In this document: piece after piece, positions 53,104 to 62,058 of the stretch | Numbering within the stretch: the first letter of the stretch is position 1 | Layout: each line of letters starts with the position of its first letter | Assembly (NCBI RefSeq): GCF_003610295.1 | Contig: NZ_RAPV01000001.1 | Coordinates: forward strand, 5,766,001 to 5,830,000 | Direction: 5' to 3' | Length of the DNA stretch: 64,000 nucleotides | Origin: Paraburkholderia sp. BL23I1N1 | GTDB lineage: Bacteria; Pseudomonadota; Gammaproteobacteria; Burkholderiales; Burkholderiaceae | Program-made: the position numbers and the translations under genes | The notes under the pieces: model-generated | What the model was told of the DNA's origin: nothing | What the model saw: only the letters and a program-made list of their open reading frames with translations | The model's database searches: none

Positions 53104-54458
53104 TCCCCTTGCGCGATGAATTCCCGCAGCGCGCGGTGGAAGTTAGACACCGACGTCTCCTGCAACGGGTTCGTGCGCGAGCCCTTGAAACCACGCGATT
53201 TCATGCCCTGTTGCACGTTCGTCATGTTCTGGAAGTCCTGCCACAGGATGAGACCGAAATTCTCCAGCGCGTTCTGCTTCCAGTCGTCGACACCGTGGTA
53301 AAACTCGCGCTTGAGCGGCGGCTCGGCGCCCGGCGCGTAGCGGACCAGCGACCAGATGTCGTAAATGCAGGAGTCGGGGTTATCGCCGTCGGGCCGCGCG
53401 CGATAGAACAGCGCACCGTCCGGATACGGCAGGAAAATCAGGTTCGGGAATACATGCCAGTCCGCGCCCGCACGGCCCATCTGCTCGAACGAGATGTCGG
53501 GCCATCCCGCACCTTCGGCAACGGCTGCCTCGCGCTGGAACTCCATGGCCTTCGCCAGCACTTCGAACTGGTTGCCGTTCGGCTCCATTTCGGTCAGCAG
53601 ACGTTTGGACGCTTCATAGTCGCGCGCGGAATTGATCGCCTTCAGCGTGTCTTCCATCACCTTGAAGAAATTGACCAGGCCCTGGCGCACGTCCTCCGGC
53701 ATCGGCTTGCCGGTCCGCGGAGAAGGCGCGCCGATCATACGCGTGGCTGTCGCGTAGCCGAACATGCCGTGGCGTCCATAGGAAAAACTGCGGGTGACGT
53801 CGTCGCCGGCGACGTCGAGCAATTGCGGGTGCGTGGCCGAGACGTGATAGCCCTCGTTGAACGCCTCCAGAGCGACCTTCCAGTTACACGGCAGCCGGAT
53901 CGACTTGCACCAGCGGTAGCGCATCTTTTCGAACTCGAAGCAGTTCGTGATTTCGGGCACCGGGTCGAGAAACTTCGCGAGCGGCTCCGCGTTCGGGTCC
54001 ATGTTGATGAACACGAACCCGCCCCACGTATCCACCTGCACTTCCTGCAGGCTCAGATCGCCGTCGGTCATATCCGGGCAGCCTTCCCAGTCGCCGCGAT
54101 CGAGCACGCGCGCAACGCTTCCGTCGAGGTTCCATTGCCAGCCGTGGTAGTTGCAATGAAACTTCACCGCCTTGCCGCAACCGTTCGCCAGACGCCGGCC
54201 GCGATGCTGGCAGACGTTGTAGTAGGCCTTGATCTGGCCGGCCGCGGTGCGCACCACGATGATCGACTCGCCGATCACATCGAACGTGACGTAGTCGCCG
54301 ACACCAGGAATCTCTTCGAGCCGGCACGCCACCTGCCACACACGCGGCCACAGGTTGCGCGTTTCCGCGTCGAGGAACTGCTTCGACAGATAACTATCCT
54401 TGGGAACGAAATCGAGGCGGACGGCATGCCCAGCCGAACTGGAATTCGTGTCACGCAT
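53100..54458 (-). CDS. Rieske non-heme iron oxygenase, alpha subunit
   Basis: A 452-residue Rieske oxygenase. The [2Fe-2S] ligands are Cys83 and His85 in CQHRGRR and Cys102 and His105 in CNYHGW. The mononuclear iron ligands are His205 and His210 in EGYHVSATH and probably Asp408 in WQDFQNM. The bridging residue that links the two metal centres is Glu202 instead of the common Asp, as in carnitine and glycine-betaine oxygenases. The start at 54458 follows AAGGAGATATCA; an ATG five codons upstream lies before that site. No beta subunit, so an alpha3-type enzyme. It leads the long operon; its reductase is not obvious here. Confidence 0.9.
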   Translation of the reverse strand: MRDTNSSSAGHAVRLDFVPKDSYLSKQFLDAETRNLWPRVWQVACRLEEIPGVGDYVTFDVIGESIIVVRTAAGQIKAYYNVCQHRGRRLANGCGKAVKFHCNYHGWQWNLDGSVARVLDRGDWEGCPDMTDGDLSLQEVQVDTWGGFVFINMDPNAEPLAKFLDPVPEITNCFEFEKMRYRWCKSIRLPCNWKVALEAFNEGYHVSATHPQLLDVAGDDVTRSFSYGRHGMFGYATATRMIGAPSPRTGKPMPEDVRQGLVNFFKVMEDTLKAINSARDYEASKRLLTEMEPNGNQFEVLAKAMEFQREAAVAEGAGWPDISFEQMGRAGADWHVFPNLIFLPYPDGALFYRARPDGDNPDSCIYDIWSLVRYAPGAEPPLKREFYHGVDDWKQNALENFGLILWQDFQNMTNVQQGMKSRGFKGSRTNPLQETSVSNFHRALREFIAQGE

Positions 54459-54559
54459 TGATATCTCCTTCATGGTGTCGCCGGCTTGTGCGCCGATTCT
54501 GGATTCTTTTTCCCGGTTCGCCGGAGACCGCGATTCGGCGCCCTGCGGGTCGGAATATC

Positions 54560-54572
54560 TGAACGTCGTTCA
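54560..54572. promoter_or_regulatory. GAAC box (TGAAC-GTC-GTTCA)
   Basis: Perfect 13-bp palindrome apart from its central triplet, 102 bp upstream of the Rieske start in the gap before the ETF genes. Its reverse complement equals the box at 22356. It is the only such site in front of the 13-gene operon. Confidence 0.65.
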
Positions 54573-54616
54573 AAATACTAGACTTGCTACAAGAACGTTG
54601 TCAATCCGGATCAACG

Positions 54617-55547
54617 TCAGTCCAGCGCCGCCGTGAACGCCGGGACGGCCTCGAAGAGATCGGCTGCGAGACCGTAGTCAGCGACCTGAAAGATCGGCGC
54701 CTCGCTGTCCTTGTTGATCGCCACGATGACCTTCGAATCCTTCATGCCGGCCAGATGCTGGATTGCACCGGAAATGCCGACCGCAATATAAAGCTGCGGC
54801 GCAACGATCTTGCCAGTTTGCCCCACCTGGTAGTCGTTCGGCACGAAGCCCGCATCCACCGCCGCGCGCGAGGCGCCGACGGCCGCGCCGAGCTTGTCGG
54901 CGAGTGCGTCGAGCAGTCTGAAGTTATCGCCGTTCTGCATGCCGCGGCCACCGGAAACGACAATGCTCGCGGCCGCCAGTTCGGGCCGGTCCGATTTCGT
55001 CAGCTCCTGGCCGGCGAAGCGCGCCCCTTCAAACGCAGGCACTGCCGGCACGGCTTCGACTGGCGCGTTGCCTTGCGTGGGCGCGGCGTCGAAGGCGGTC
55101 GTGCGCACGCTCAGCACCTTGAGCGGATCGTCCGAGCGGACGGTGGCGAGCGCATTGCCGGCGTAAATAGGCCGCACGAACGTGTCCGCTGCCTTGATGG
55201 CGACGACTTCGGAAATCTGCGCGCAGTCGAGCAACGCGGCGACGCGCGGCATGAAATTTTTGCCGACGGCAGTCGATGCGGCAATCACATGGCTGTACGG
55301 TTGCGCGAGCGACGCCACCAGGGCCGCAAGATTTTCGGGTAGCGCATGCGCATACGCGTGCGCGTCCGCATGCAAAACCTTGCTTACGCCGCTGATTTTT
55401 CGCGGCCTCGGCCACCGCTCCCGCAGCTTCGTGGCCCGCAACCAGCAGGTGGATCTCGCCGCCGATCTGCGTCGCGGCCGTGACCGCGTTGAGCGTCGCG
55501 TGGTGCAGCGTGGCATTGTCGTGTTCGGCAATAACAAGAATGGACAT
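54617..55547 (-). pseudogene. etfA: Electron transfer flavoprotein alpha subunit, frameshifted
   Basis: Two frames make up an ETF alpha subunit of about 309 residues. The first (from 55547) reads [20 protein letters not shown] to GAVAEAA, then leaves the family; the second starts [20 protein letters not shown] and includes [30 protein letters not shown] and [20 protein letters not shown], the FAD-binding domain. The joined length is 3n+1; one extra A in the five-A run (minus strand, 55396-55400) explains the break. The ETF takes electrons from the acyl-CoA dehydrogenases and passes them to ETF:quinone oxidoreductase. The gene begins 2 bp after etfB. A housekeeping ETF copy elsewhere is probable. 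Confidence 0.85.
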
Positions 55548-55549
55548 GG

Positions 55550-56300
55550 TTAGATCACCTTGGCTTCATTGCGAAGTTTTTCGAGCAGCACCTGAACGTC
55601 GGACACCATCATTCCGCTCTTGCGCGGCGGCGGCTCAGTCACTTCCAGCACAACCAGACGCGGCTTGACGTCCACGCCGAGGGTTTCCGGCGTGAGCGTA
55701 TCGAGCGGCTTCTTCTTCGCCTTCATGATGTTGGGAAGCGTCACATAGCGCGGGCTATTCAACCGCAGATCCGTGGTGACCACGGCGGGCAGATCGAGCG
55801 CGACACGTTCGAGCCCGCCGTCGATTTCGCGCGTCACGGTCAGCACGCCGTCCGCGAGTTCGGTTTTCGAGGCGAAGGTGGCTTGCGGCCAACCGAGCAG
55901 GCCGGCGAGTTTCTGGCCCGTCTGACCCGCATCGTTGTCGATGGCCTGCTTGCCGAGCAGCACCAGTTGCGGCGCCTCCCGCTCGACAATCGCCGCCACC
56001 AGCTTCGGCAACCGCGAGCGGCTGCAACTCGACAGCCGTCTCCACCAGGATCGCTCGATCGGCGCCCATCGCCAGCGCTGTGCGCAAGACCTCCTGCGAC
56101 GGCGCGGTGCCTGCGGAAATCACGACGATCTCAGTGACGAGCCCGGCTTCTTTCAACTGGACTGCCTGCTCGACCGCGATTTCATCGAACGGATTCATGG
56201 CCATCTTGACGTTGGCCAGATCGACGCCGGACCCGTCGGATTTCACACGGGGCTTCACGTTGTAGTCGATCACACGCTTCACCGCGACCAGAATTTTCAA
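55550..56300 (-). pseudogene. etfB: Electron transfer flavoprotein beta subunit, frameshifted
   Basis: Two frames together form an ETF beta subunit of about 250 residues. The first begins at TTG 56300 ([20 protein letters not shown]), contains the AMP/adenosine loop [19 protein letters not shown] and runs to VELQPLAV; the second resumes [20 protein letters not shown] and includes [20 protein letters not shown]. The joined length is 3n+1; an extra C around 56005-56012 fits. GGAGCGTCAA precedes the TTG start; an upstream ATG at 56372 would include unconserved sequence. With etfA it forms the electron acceptor for acyl-CoA dehydrogenases. The GAAC box 22 bp upstream probably controls it. Confidence 0.85.
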
Positions 56301-56321
56301 TTGACGCTCCGCACAGTTTTG

Positions 56322-56334
56322 TGAACAATGTTCT
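56322..56334. promoter_or_regulatory. GAAC box (TGAAC-AAT-GTTCT)
   Basis: Exact GAAC-N3-GTTC core 22 bp upstream of the etfB TTG start and 94 bp upstream of the divergent quinone-oxidoreductase gene. It overlaps the likely etfB promoter, so binding would shut off transcription. Confidence 0.55.
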
Positions 56335-56427
56335 GTATTCTGAACCACTTCTTTCTCTGCTGTCAACGACAACGATGGTCCGTCGGGTGAGGATCGCAGC
56401 AGCCGATGGACGACCAGGAGGCGACAA

Positions 56428-57438
56428 ATGAAACTCTATCGCTGCACACGGATCGAAGGCCAGGCAAGGCTGACACTGTGCGAGGAACCCGATCCGCCGG
56501 CGCCGGGGCCGCATCAGGTCTTGATGAATGTGAATGCCAGTTCGTTGAATTTCCGCGAGTTGCTCTTTATGAGCGGCGCGTTCGGAGACCGGCTTCCGCC
56601 CAATTTCATTCCGGTTTCCGATGGGGCGGGCACGGTGATCACGGTCGGTTCAGGCGTGCGGCGCGTGAAACCCGGAGACCGCGTCGTGGCGACGTTCCAT
56701 GAAAACTGGACAGGCGGCGCGATGCCTCGGCACGCGGACATGCTGGGTCGAGGCGCAGTCGTCGAAGGCATGTTGCGGGACATGGCGCTGCTCGACGAAG
56801 AAGATCTGGTTTCGATACCCGAACATCTGTCGGACGAAGAAGCCGCGACGCTGCCGTGCGCCGCCGTTACTGCATGGAATGCGCTGTGTCAGCATGCGCC
56901 GCTGGTGCCCGGCCAGACCGTGGTGGTGCAGGGAACGGGCGGCGTGTCGATCTTCGCGCTGCAGCTTGCGAAGCTGTTCGGCGCGCGGGTGATTGCCACC
57001 TCCTCGAGCGACGCGAAGCTCGCCCGGCTCGCGGCGCTGGGTGCCGATGCCGTCGTCAATTACCGGGCTACGCCGCAATGGGCGGACGCTGTGCGGGAGC
57101 ATACCGGCGGCGAAGGCGCCGATCTCGTCGTCGAAGTGGGCGGGGCCGCGACGTTCGAGCAGTCAGCGGCCGCGGCGCGCAAAGGCGGACGTATCAGCGT
57201 GGTGGGCATGCTCACCGGTACGCCCGCGCCGGGCGACGGATTTTTCATGCGCGGCCTGTCTATTGCGCCGATCCACGTGGGCTCACGCGAACACTTCGAA
57301 GCCATGAATCGCGCGATCGGCTTGCACCGGCTCAAACCCGTGATCGATTCGACCTACGCGTTTGCCGACGTGCCGGGCGCGCTGGGTCACCTCGAAAGCC
57401 AGCGGCATTTCGGCAAGATCGTGATCCGGCACGGCTAG
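56428..57438 (+). CDS. Zinc-free medium-chain alcohol dehydrogenase (quinone-oxidoreductase-like)
   Basis: A 336-residue medium-chain dehydrogenase/reductase. The N-terminal GroES-like domain has [15 protein letters not shown] and the C-terminal Rossmann domain has [20 protein letters not shown], with the A-x-x-G-x-x-G pattern reduced to GTGGVS, and [15 protein letters not shown]. No structural or catalytic zinc ligands are visible (CxxCxxC is absent), so it belongs to the quinone oxidoreductase/enoyl reductase branch and probably reduces an enone or enoyl-CoA with NADPH. Divergent from the ETF genes, and first of a pair with the SDR gene 54 bp downstream. Confidence 0.85.
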   Translation: MKLYRCTRIEGQARLTLCEEPDPPAPGPHQVLMNVNASSLNFRELLFMSGAFGDRLPPNFIPVSDGAGTVITVGSGVRRVKPGDRVVATFHENWTGGAMPRHADMLGRGAVVEGMLRDMALLDEEDLVSIPEHLSDEEAATLPCAAVTAWNALCQHAPLVPGQTVVVQGTGGVSIFALQLAKLFGARVIATSSSDAKLARLAALGADAVVNYRATPQWADAVREHTGGEGADLVVEVGGAATFEQSAAAARKGGRISVVGMLTGTPAPGDGFFMRGLSIAPIHVGSREHFEAMNRAIGLHRLKPVIDSTYAFADVPGALGHLESQRHFGKIVIRHG

Positions 57439-57492
57439 CGTTGCGCGTCAACCCCCGCGTCAACCCCATTTCACGGCAAGGAAAACTCGCCC

Positions 57493-58305
57493 ATGAACAT
57501 GTTTTCTCTCGATGACCGGATTGCGCTCGTCACGGGCGCCTCGCGCGGCCTCGGACTGGCGATGGCAGGCGCGCTGGCGAGCGCAGGCGCGACCGTGGTG
57601 CTCGCGGCCCGCTCGCGCGCCAGCCTCGACAGCGCCGCCGCGTCCATTCGCCCGGTGAGCGGCGGCAAGGGCAACAGCAATGGCAGCGGCAACGCGGTCG
57701 ATGTCGAGCCCTTCGATCTCACGGATCAGGCCGCCATCGAGGCCGCCGTAAGGAATGTTCTCGCGCGTCATGGAAGGATCGACATCGTGCTGAATAACGC
57801 CGGAATCTGCGAGTGGAGCGATTTCCTGCAATCGACGCCCCAGATGTGGCGCCGCACCATGGACACCAACGTCACCGCCGCGTACCTTCTCGCGCAGCAG
57901 GTGGTCCCGTCGATGATCGAACGCGGACACGGCCGCATCATCAATGTCGGCTCATACGTGTCGGTGCTCGGGCGCGAAAAGCTGCAAGCCTATGTCGCGA
58001 GCAAGCACGCGATGGCCGGTCTTACCAAATCTCTCGGCGCGGAACTCGGGCGACATGGAATCCGCTGCAACGGCATTTGCCCGGGTTATTTCATGACCGA
58101 TATGGCGGAGCCGGTCACATCGAATGCGCAAATGAAAGAGATCGTCCGCTCGCACATTTCCGTCGGGCGCTGGGGGCGTCCGGAGGAACTGGGCGGCGCC
58201 GCGGTATTCCTCGCGTCCGAGGCAAGCTCCTATATGAACGGCCAGATGCTGATGGTGGACGGCGGCGTATCGGAGATACTGAGCTTCCCGATGTCGGTGG
58301 TCTAG
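57493..58305 (+). CDS. SDR-family oxidoreductase
   Basis: A 270-residue short-chain dehydrogenase. TGASRGLGLAMAGALASAGA is the cofactor block (about residues 15-34), NNAGICEWSDF the structural block and LQAYVASKHAMAGL the catalytic Tyr-Lys. An insert rich in Gly, Ser and Asn (around residues 55-68) lengthens the loop after the adenosine site. AAGGAAAACTCGCCC precedes the ATG. GxxxGR and AARSR suggest NADP(H) preference. Convergent with the MMPL gene. Function: reduction or oxidation of a pathway alcohol or ketone. Confidence 0.8.
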   Translation: MNMFSLDDRIALVTGASRGLGLAMAGALASAGATVVLAARSRASLDSAAASIRPVSGGKGNSNGSGNAVDVEPFDLTDQAAIEAAVRNVLARHGRIDIVLNNAGICEWSDFLQSTPQMWRRTMDTNVTAAYLLAQQVVPSMIERGHGRIINVGSYVSVLGREKLQAYVASKHAMAGLTKSLGAELGRHGIRCNGICPGYFMTDMAEPVTSNAQMKEIVRSHISVGRWGRPEELGGAAVFLASEASSYMNGQMLMVDGGVSEILSFPMSVV

Positions 58306-58393
58306 CCATGGTCTAGCGGCAAGCGGCGCCACAATCTGGCCGACGCCCCTCTCTTTTCGCACCGATGCACACCGATTGCACGCCGCCAGGCCA

Positions 58394-60862
58394 TCACACG
58401 CCTTTCGAATTTTCCGCGAGAGCAATCGCGCTGCGCACCTCCGCGCGCCCGGTTTTGGACGACACCCTGCGCAGCAAAAAGTGGGACAGCGACGGAATCA
58501 GAATCAGCGCGCCGATCATATTCGTGACGAACATGAACGTGAGAAGAATGCCCATATCGGCCTGAAACTTGATTGGCGACCATGCCCACGTGACGACCCC
58601 CGCGGCCAGCGTGACGCCCACCAGCGCCACGACCTTGCCCGTGAACTGGACCGCTCGGCGATAGGCGTCGCGCAACGGCAAGCCGGCGCGCTGATAGTTG
58701 AGCTGCACGGACAGCAGATAGAGCGCGTAATCGACACCGATTCCCACGCCGAGGGCGATCACAGGCAAGGTCGCCACCTTGACGCCGATGCCCAGCATCA
58801 CCATCAACGCCTGGCATAAAACCGATGTGACGACGAGCGGCACCAGTGCGACGACTGCGGCACGCCAGCTACGAAACGTAATCAGACACAGCAGCACAAC
58901 CGCCGCGTAGACCAGCAGCAACATGCGGTCATTCGCTTCCTTGACGACGATGTTGGTCGCGGCATCGATACCGGCCGATCCGGCGGCGAGAAGAAATTGA
59001 TGGTTCGGGTCCTTGTGCGCGTCCGCGAAACGTTGCGCCGCGTCGAGCACGCGGTTCAGTGTGGCCGCCTTATGATCGGTGAGGTAAGCGATGATCGGCA
59101 TCGTGTTGCAGGCCGCGCTGATCAGGTCGGGACGATCGAGCAACACCTGGAAGAGCGAACGATTCAGAATGGACGGCGTGCGATTGATCGTGAACCACTT
59201 CGGATAACCTTCATACGCGCCGGACGTAACGAGCCGCGTGAGGGACGCGGCCGAACTCGTGGTCTGCACGCCGCTTACGTTTTGCAAGGCGATCTCGAAG
59301 CGATCGACATCGGTCAGCATCGCATAATGATCCGCATCGCAATTGGGCAGCGACGATTTGCCGACCACCACGAACATATCGCTCGACAGGCCATAGTGCG
59401 CGTTGATAAACGCATTGTCGCGGTTGTAGACCGAGTCCGCCCGCAATTCGGGCGCGCCTGCGTCGAGGTCGCCGATCTGCAGACGCTCGCTGACCGCGAA
59501 ACCGGCTGCCGCCAACAGCAAGGTGACGACGATCGCCCCCGCCGCCCAGCGCCGTTCGGTAAAACGATCCAGCCAGTTCCACAGGCTCGCGACGCCCGAA
59601 CGGCCGCCTGACTCGGCGCTCTCCTCGATCAGCGTGCGCTGCGCGGCCTTTGGACTCACGCCGACATACGACAGCAGGACCGGCAACAGCAACAGATTGG
59701 TGAAAACCAGCACGCCCACGCCGATGCTGGCTGTCAGCGCCAGGTCCTTGATGACCGGGATGTCGATAATCGTCAGGACAGCGAAGCCCACCATGTCGGC
59801 CATGAGCGCGGTGAGACCCGCGAGAAAGAGCCTGCGGAACGTGTAGCGTGCCGCCACGTACTTATGTGTGCCGCGCCCCACGTCCTGCAGGATGCCGTTC
59901 ATTTTCTGCGCGCCATGCGACACGCCGATAGCGAAGACCAGGAACGGCACCAGCACCGAATAAGGGTCAATCACGAGACCCAGCGCCGTGACAATGCCGA
60001 GTTGCCACAGCACCGCGACGAGCGAACAGGCGACCACCAGAAACGTGCTGCGCGGGCAGCGCGTGTAAAAGAAAATCACGCCGAGCGCAATGGCCGCCGC
60101 AATGCCGAAATAGGTCATCACCTGCTTCAGGCCGTCGATCAGGTCACCGATCAGTTTTGCAAAACCGACCACATGGATGCGAATGTTGCCGTGCTGCTGC
60201 GTGTGCACCATATCGTCGAGCAGATGCGAGAAGTGCGCATAGTTGATCGGCTTGCCCGCCGCATCGCGCTCCAGCAGCGGCACCACGATCATGCTCGACT
60301 TCAGATCGTTGGCGACCAGCGAACCGGTGATACCCGCGCGCGCGATGTTGGTCCGCAGCGCGTCGATCGACGCGGGCGTGCCGTTGTACGTCGACGGCAT
60401 GACCGGCCCGCCCGCGTAGCCTTTTTCAGTGACGATATTCCAGCGTACCGCCGGCATCCAGATCGATTTGACCCACGGCCGGTCGACGCCGGGCATGAGG
60501 AACACCGCATCGTTGATCTTTCTCAGCACTTCCAGGTACGCTGGGTCGTAGATGTTGCCCTGCGTGGTCTCGACGACGATCCGCAAGCTGTTGCCGAGCC
60601 CCTTCAGGTCGTTCTTGTTCGCCAGGTAGTTGCGGATGTACGCGTTCGACTGCGGAATCATCTTTTCGAAACTGGCGTTGATCTGCAGTCCGGTCGCCAC
60701 CTTGATGCCGAAAATGACCGACAGCACCGTGCATAGCACAATCAGGACGAGCCGATGATTGAAAACCAGCCGCTCCAGCGCATTGCCGGATTTCGCGTCG
60801 AACGCGCTGCGCTCCCGAACCACGGGCATCGAACTAATCTGCTCATTGCTCTTACCGGCCAT
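58394..60862 (-). CDS. MMPL/RND-superfamily transporter
   Basis: An 822-residue membrane protein of the MMPL/hydrophobe-RND type, with the usual duplication: one membrane helix, a periplasmic loop and a five-helix sterol-sensing-like block, repeated. GLGNSLRIVVET and LLRSxx-like blocks in the first loop, and IGVGVLVFTNLLLLPVLL and LGVGIGVDYALYLLSV in the membrane blocks, match the family. These proteins move lipids, siderophores, sterols or hydrophobic metabolites using proton flow. AAAGGGAGCAC precedes the start at 60862. It is followed upstream by YCF48-like, DUF1329 and DUF1302 genes, the group often found next to it in Pseudomonas and Burkholderia. Confidence 0.85.
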   Translation of the reverse strand: MAGKSNEQISSMPVVRERSAFDAKSGNALERLVFNHRLVLIVLCTVLSVIFGIKVATGLQINASFEKMIPQSNAYIRNYLANKNDLKGLGNSLRIVVETTQGNIYDPAYLEVLRKINDAVFLMPGVDRPWVKSIWMPAVRWNIVTEKGYAGGPVMPSTYNGTPASIDALRTNIARAGITGSLVANDLKSSMIVVPLLERDAAGKPINYAHFSHLLDDMVHTQQHGNIRIHVVGFAKLIGDLIDGLKQVMTYFGIAAAIALGVIFFYTRCPRSTFLVVACSLVAVLWQLGIVTALGLVIDPYSVLVPFLVFAIGVSHGAQKMNGILQDVGRGTHKYVAARYTFRRLFLAGLTALMADMVGFAVLTIIDIPVIKDLALTASIGVGVLVFTNLLLLPVLLSYVGVSPKAAQRTLIEESAESGGRSGVASLWNWLDRFTERRWAAGAIVVTLLLAAAGFAVSERLQIGDLDAGAPELRADSVYNRDNAFINAHYGLSSDMFVVVGKSSLPNCDADHYAMLTDVDRFEIALQNVSGVQTTSSAASLTRLVTSGAYEGYPKWFTINRTPSILNRSLFQVLLDRPDLISAACNTMPIIAYLTDHKAATLNRVLDAAQRFADAHKDPNHQFLLAAGSAGIDAATNIVVKEANDRMLLLVYAAVVLLCLITFRSWRAAVVALVPLVVTSVLCQALMVMLGIGVKVATLPVIALGVGIGVDYALYLLSVQLNYQRAGLPLRDAYRRAVQFTGKVVALVGVTLAAGVVTWAWSPIKFQADMGILLTFMFVTNMIGALILIPSLSHFLLRRVSSKTGRAEVRSAIALAENSKGV

Positions 60863-60883
60863 CTTGTGCTCCCTTTCCCGCAA

Positions 60884-61960
60884 TCACTTGAGTACCGCGA
60901 TATTCTTTACGCCCCCGGCGCCCACCACCACAATGCCGCCGCGATCGAGGCTCGTACCGTCCCAGAGCGACCAGGATTGACCCGCCGCATTCGCCGCACT
61001 GAAGCTCGCGCCGCCGTCCGTGCTGATCAGCACGCGCCCGTCCTGGCTGAACAGCACGAGCCGTCCGTCGGCCAGGCGCGCACCGCCGAGCAGACTGGCT
61101 TCGCCGGGAATGCCGACCTTGGCCCAGGTCTGGCCGCCGTCCGCGCTGCGCAACGCATTGCCGCGCAGACCATAGAGAATCAGATTCTCAGGCGAGCCGA
61201 AGATACCGAAGAAGCTGCCCTTGTACGGCACCGCAATCCTGACGAACTGCTGGCTGCCCTCGTCGAGGCGCATAACCAGCCCCTGTTCGCCGACCACGTA
61301 CAGCGCATTGCCGATTCGGCGTATCGCATGCAGGTTCAGTGCGTCCTGTTCGTTTTCGGTGTGGTCGAACCAGGGTGTCCAGGTAGCGCCGCCATCATCC
61401 GTTTTGAAGATGATGTTGAATGACCCGATGATGAAGCCAGTGTGCTCGTTATCGAACCAGACCGATAGAAACGGCCGTCCCGGGCCGTCGTTGACGAAGC
61501 GTTGCGCTTCCTCGAGTCCGGCTGCGATCTTCGGGTCCGACTGGTCCCGCTTCTGGTAGTAGGCCAACATCGCGGCAGCCGCCGACCGGCCGTCGAGCTG
61601 CCTGGTCCACGTTGTCCCGCCGTCCGCGGTGTGCAATACGATGCCGTCCTGACCCGTCACCCAGCCCGCGCGCGGCGAAGCGAAATACACCGCAACGAGG
61701 TCAGAACTCACCGGCGCGGGCACCTGGCGCCAGGTCGCGCCGTTATCGTCGGAGAGGACGATCAGTCCGCGCAAGCCGACCGCGACGAGGCGGTTTCCCG
61801 CATGCGCCACGGCAAGCAGCGGCGCTGTCTGCGCGCGCGGGTTGGCCGCGGCCGGTGTGTCGATCGGATCGGCAAACGCGGCGAGCGCCGGCTGCGAAAC
61901 CGTCAGCGCGAAGGTCAGCACGAGTGCCGACACTGCCGCGTTCATACAGGTGCTCAGCAT
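60884..61960 (-). CDS. YCF48/BNR-repeat periplasmic protein
   Basis: A 358-residue secreted protein. The N-terminal signal peptide has a hydrophobic run VSALVLTFALTVS and ends near the SQPALAAFA cleavage region, at about residue 28. The mature part is built of beta-propeller repeats of the YCF48/sialidase BNR type: SDDNGATWRQV, TADGGTTWTRQ, KTDDGGATWTPW, SADGGQTWAKV and STDGGASFSAA. Related plant and cyanobacterial proteins assist photosystem II assembly; in heterotrophs the fold is taken as a periplasmic scaffold or ligand-binding partner. It lies 21 bp before the MMPL gene in the same direction and presumably works with it. Confidence 0.85.
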   Translation of the reverse strand: MLSTCMNAAVSALVLTFALTVSQPALAAFADPIDTPAAANPRAQTAPLLAVAHAGNRLVAVGLRGLIVLSDDNGATWRQVPAPVSSDLVAVYFASPRAGWVTGQDGIVLHTADGGTTWTRQLDGRSAAAAMLAYYQKRDQSDPKIAAGLEEAQRFVNDGPGRPFLSVWFDNEHTGFIIGSFNIIFKTDDGGATWTPWFDHTENEQDALNLHAIRRIGNALYVVGEQGLVMRLDEGSQQFVRIAVPYKGSFFGIFGSPENLILYGLRGNALRSADGGQTWAKVGIPGEASLLGGARLADGRLVLFSQDGRVLISTDGGASFSAANAAGQSWSLWDGTSLDRGGIVVVGAGGVKNIAVLK

Positions 61961-62058
61961 TACGTCTCCTTACGCCCGCTGATAGTCGATGGCCGCAGCG
62001 GACGAAACCCGCTGCGGCCCTGCGTTTCCAGACTACGCTGCCGGCAACGCGCGAGGCA

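Noticed and set aside
53079..54461. 460-codon plus-strand frame opposite the Rieske gene
   Set aside because: Antisense to a gene with complete Rieske and iron ligands; no ribosome binding site or domain.
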